A stretch of 9,130 nucleotides of DNA from an uncultured Rhodospirillaceae bacterium (lineage in GTDB: Bacteria > Pseudomonadota > Alphaproteobacteria > CAAGCB01 > CAG-977): positions 1 to 9,130 of the forward strand of contig USCC01000084.1 in NCBI GenBank assembly GCA_900553035.1. Direction: 5' to 3'. Shown here in pieces: positions 7,285 to 9,130 of the stretch. The first letter of the stretch is position 1; each line of letters opens with the position of its first letter. The translations under genes were made by a program, and so were the position numbers. Under the pieces are notes generated by a model. That model ran no database searches, had not been told where the DNA came from, and saw only the letters and a program-made list of their open reading frames with translations.

Positions 7285-9130
7285 TTAACGTCCCTGATTC
7301 TTGGCAACCGTCGCCAGGCGAGCTGTCATCTTCTTGGCCGCGTCGGACATCTGATGCGTCTGATTCTGGACAGGAGCCTCGTTCGTCTTCTGCTGGAAGT
7401 TGACGGCGGCCTGTGCGAAAATATTCTTGGCGCTGGCCGCGGTATTCCCGGCTTCCCGCAGAAGGGCCGCCATACCCTTCGGCATGTTTGCCTTTTTCTC
7501 GGCAACGACTTTTTCCGTCTGGGTCATCAGATCAGCGACCGGAATCGGCGCCGAAATATCCAGAGACCCGTTCACGACGGAATCCTTTGTTTTCGCGCAC
7601 AGTTCCTGGGCAACCGCCGCCGTCAGCATCGTATCCGCCTTAATCCGGCGTTCTTCACCCTTCAGAGCCTTTTTAATGCCCGGATCCATGTCCTTTGCCG
7701 GAATGGCCGGAGTCTTTTTCGGCTCTTTTTTCGGATCGGTCATGATCTGGTATTTGGCCGCTTTCGCTTTCAAATCCATTTCTTGCGGCGTCAGGGCTTC
7801 ACCTTTTGCTTCTTTGGCTTCAACTCCCTTCAGCTCGTTCCGCCAGGCCTTGCGCTGGTCGTTTCCGGCTTTTTTCAGAGCGTCGCCCAGCTTGGCCTTT
7901 TCATCCGCCGCAATGTGATCCATGGCTTCGCCCATCACCTTGTCAACGGCATCGAATCCGGCCTGCAGCTTTGCCTTGTCCGGTGCGTCCTGCTGCTGTT
8001 CGTCCTGCTGCGGCTCCGGTTCCCGTCCCTTTGGCGGCGTGTACGTTCCGCCCTGCGTCCGGGCGTCCAGATCGGCGGCTTTTTCCGCATACGACGGACG
8101 CGGCATGTTCGCCATCATTTCCTCGGCCTTCGCCTGCAGTTCCTGAGACGGTTCATAGTCCTTCACCGGCATGCCCAACGCGCGGCAGGCCAGGTACATC
8201 TGTGACTTGAATTCTTCCGACCCGGTCAGTTTCGCGGTCGTCCAGCCTTTGCGCTGTCCCATACGAACCATGGTCATGCATTCTTCCAGCGTCGGGCCGC
8301 CCTTGGCGTGAGCCAGGTGCAGACTCGCCTTCGTATTGACGAGCGTTGATCCCGTGTCCAGCTGCATATGAACCGGCGAATCCTCCTTGCCGCCCATTTT
8401 GACGACCTTGACGATGTTCGCATACGGGGACTGATAAGGATGTTCCTTGTCCGTGTGTTCGGCGATACCTTCACGACGGTAGTAGTTCAGCCAGTCCTTC
8501 ATCTGCTCGGCTTCTTTGAGGAGGTCGACTTCCTGGCTGTTGTTTTCAATGGTGTTTTCGGGTTCCATCGTCGGAGTCGGGCGGCCTTCCGCACGATCCG
8601 CCGCCGCGATCAAATCCTGTTCCGACAGCGGCTGGTGATTCGGCACATAATTCGACAACAACGCGTTCATCTGAGCCACATAGCCTTCACGCACTTGGTC
8701 GGGATAATCGCGCAGATCAACCGGCAGGTCGTTCGTACGAATCCCCACATCGGACGTCAGGCCGTATTTGCTGACCATGTTGGCAAGCATCTGGTCGGCC
8801 GGCGGCAAAGACGCGATGTCTTTTCCTTCAATCTGATCTTTCCGGCCCGGGTTGCCCGGCGTACCGTAATACGTTTCCTGCAGGCTCTTCAGCAGGGCTT
8901 CGTCATATTCGCGTTTCTGGGCAACGACAAAAAACTCAGCCGATTCATTGGCGAATTTTTTGGCAACATCCTCATTCACCGCGCCTTGAGCCGCCATCTC
9001 TGCATCATAGCGTTTGGCATAATCCAGGAAATCCGGCTGGAAATGGTTGGCGTGCGGCGGAGTCTGCTCATCGTTCTGCTGCTGATCATTCTGCTGCTGA
9101 TCATTCTGCTGCTGATCATTCTGCTGCTGA
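7285..9130 (-). CDS. Uncharacterised LPD7-like protein, 5' end beyond the window (partial)
   Basis: The frame is open to the window edge, so the first Met inside the window (8997) is probably internal: 44 more codons precede it, beginning with four QQQND repeats. At least 614 residues are present. Numbered from that Met, residues 31-88 hold a module (YDEALL, TYYG, LPPAD, KYGLTSDV), 194-284 an LPD7-like domain (VKVVKMGGKED, QLDTGS, RKGWTTAKLTGSEEF, ACRALGMPV, YEPS), and 376-424 a second copy of the module (AWRNEL, ALTPQE, KYQIMTDP). A Gln-rich stretch lies at 325-338, and the remainder is rich in Ala, Lys and Glu and probably helical. No signal peptide or membrane segment is visible. It is related to the downstream gene, with which it probably shares a transcript; the promoter lies outside the window. 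LPD7 domains are known from mobile-element proteins, so an origin on such an element is possible, but I see no relaxase or transposase here. Confidence 0.85.
   Translation of the reverse strand, partial: QQQNDQQQNDQQQNDQQQNDEQTPPHANHFQPDFLDYAKRYDAEMAAQGAVNEDVAKKFANESAEFFVVAQKREYDEALLKSLQETYYGTPGNPGRKDQIEGKDIASLPPADQMLANMVSKYGLTSDVGIRTNDLPVDLRDYPDQVREGYVAQMNALLSNYVPNHQPLSEQDLIAAADRAEGRPTPTMEPENTIENNSQEVDLLKEAEQMKDWLNYYRREGIAEHTDKEHPYQSPYANIVKVVKMGGKEDSPVHMQLDTGSTLVNTKASLHLAHAKGGPTLEECMTMVRMGQRKGWTTAKLTGSEEFKSQMYLACRALGMPVKDYEPSQELQAKAEEMMANMPRPSYAEKAADLDARTQGGTYTPPKGREPEPQQDEQQQDAPDKAKLQAGFDAVDKVMGEAMDHIAADEKAKLGDALKKAGNDQRKAWRNELKGVEAKEAKGEALTPQEMDLKAKAAKYQIMTDPKKEPKKTPAIPAKDMDPGIKKALKGEERRIKADTMLTAAVAQELCAKTKDSVVNGSLDISAPIPVADLMTQTEKVVAEKKANMPKGMAALLREAGNTAASAKNIFAQAAVNFQQKTNEAPVQNQTHQMSDAAKKMTARLATVAKNQGR
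9071..9130 (-). repeat. 15-bp in-frame tandem repeat encoding (QQQND)n
   Basis: Four consecutive 15-bp units, CAGCAGCAGAATGAT on the minus strand, run to the window edge and may continue. Three are identical in this window; the innermost one differs by one base (AAC for AAT, still Asn). Each unit adds Gln-Gln-Gln-Asn-Asp to the partial protein, so changes in copy number would keep the reading frame. Confidence 0.9.

Noticed and set aside
7354..8205. A 283-residue rightward reading frame
   Set aside because: It is antisense to the better-supported leftward gene, is unusually rich in Arg and Phe, and has no convincing ribosome binding site; it is a shadow.
8352..8390. LDTGST in the right-hand protein as an aspartic protease active site
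   Set aside because: The context (GW...LTGSEEF...YEPS) fits an LPD7-like domain, where a D.G pair also occurs. The motif breaks the protease pattern at the second position, and the paralogue has LDTGNQ, which does not fit.

Overview
The window looks like chromosomal DNA from a Gram-negative bacterium, tentatively an alphaproteobacterium. That placement rests only on the general look of the SixA-like phosphatase and PPK1 proteins, and no rRNA or tRNA is present to test it. By eye the base composition is roughly balanced to slightly GC-rich, and most starts are ATG with readable Shine-Dalgarno sequences.

Left part (80-4817), a polyphosphate block: a SixA-type histidine phosphatase gene reads leftward. 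Divergent from it, across a roughly 160-bp AT-rich intergenic region, run ppk1 (polyphosphate kinase 1) and pap (a two-domain PPK2-family polyphosphate:AMP phosphotransferase), 11 bp apart and probably one operon. PPK1 makes polyphosphate from ATP, and PAP uses polyphosphate to convert AMP to ADP, so the pair can store and return phosphoryl energy. All three proteins carry lysine-rich low-complexity segments. A strong hairpin flanked by an A-tract and a T-tract (4784-4817) closes the block and could stop transcription from both directions.

Middle (4818-5553): about 735 bp with no convincing gene. Most of it is an array of degenerate tandem repeats, two units of about 172-175 bp, a shorter third unit of about 145 bp and a decayed leading fragment. 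Each unit ends in a well-conserved block. Short hairpins follow, including an 11-bp stem just after the stop codon of the leftward gene.

Right part (5554-9130): two leftward genes, probably one operon, encode large charged proteins without obvious membrane segments or signal peptides. The second, upstream one runs off the window at its 5' end, where its reading frame is a (QQQND)n tandem repeat. I do not recognise a named function for either. By eye they are related to each other: both have one domain resembling the LPD7 domain of polyvalent proteins and relaxases, and both carry a second, roughly 50-60-residue module, once in the left gene and twice in the right one. This paralogous pair and the repeat array beside it are the least explained parts of the window.
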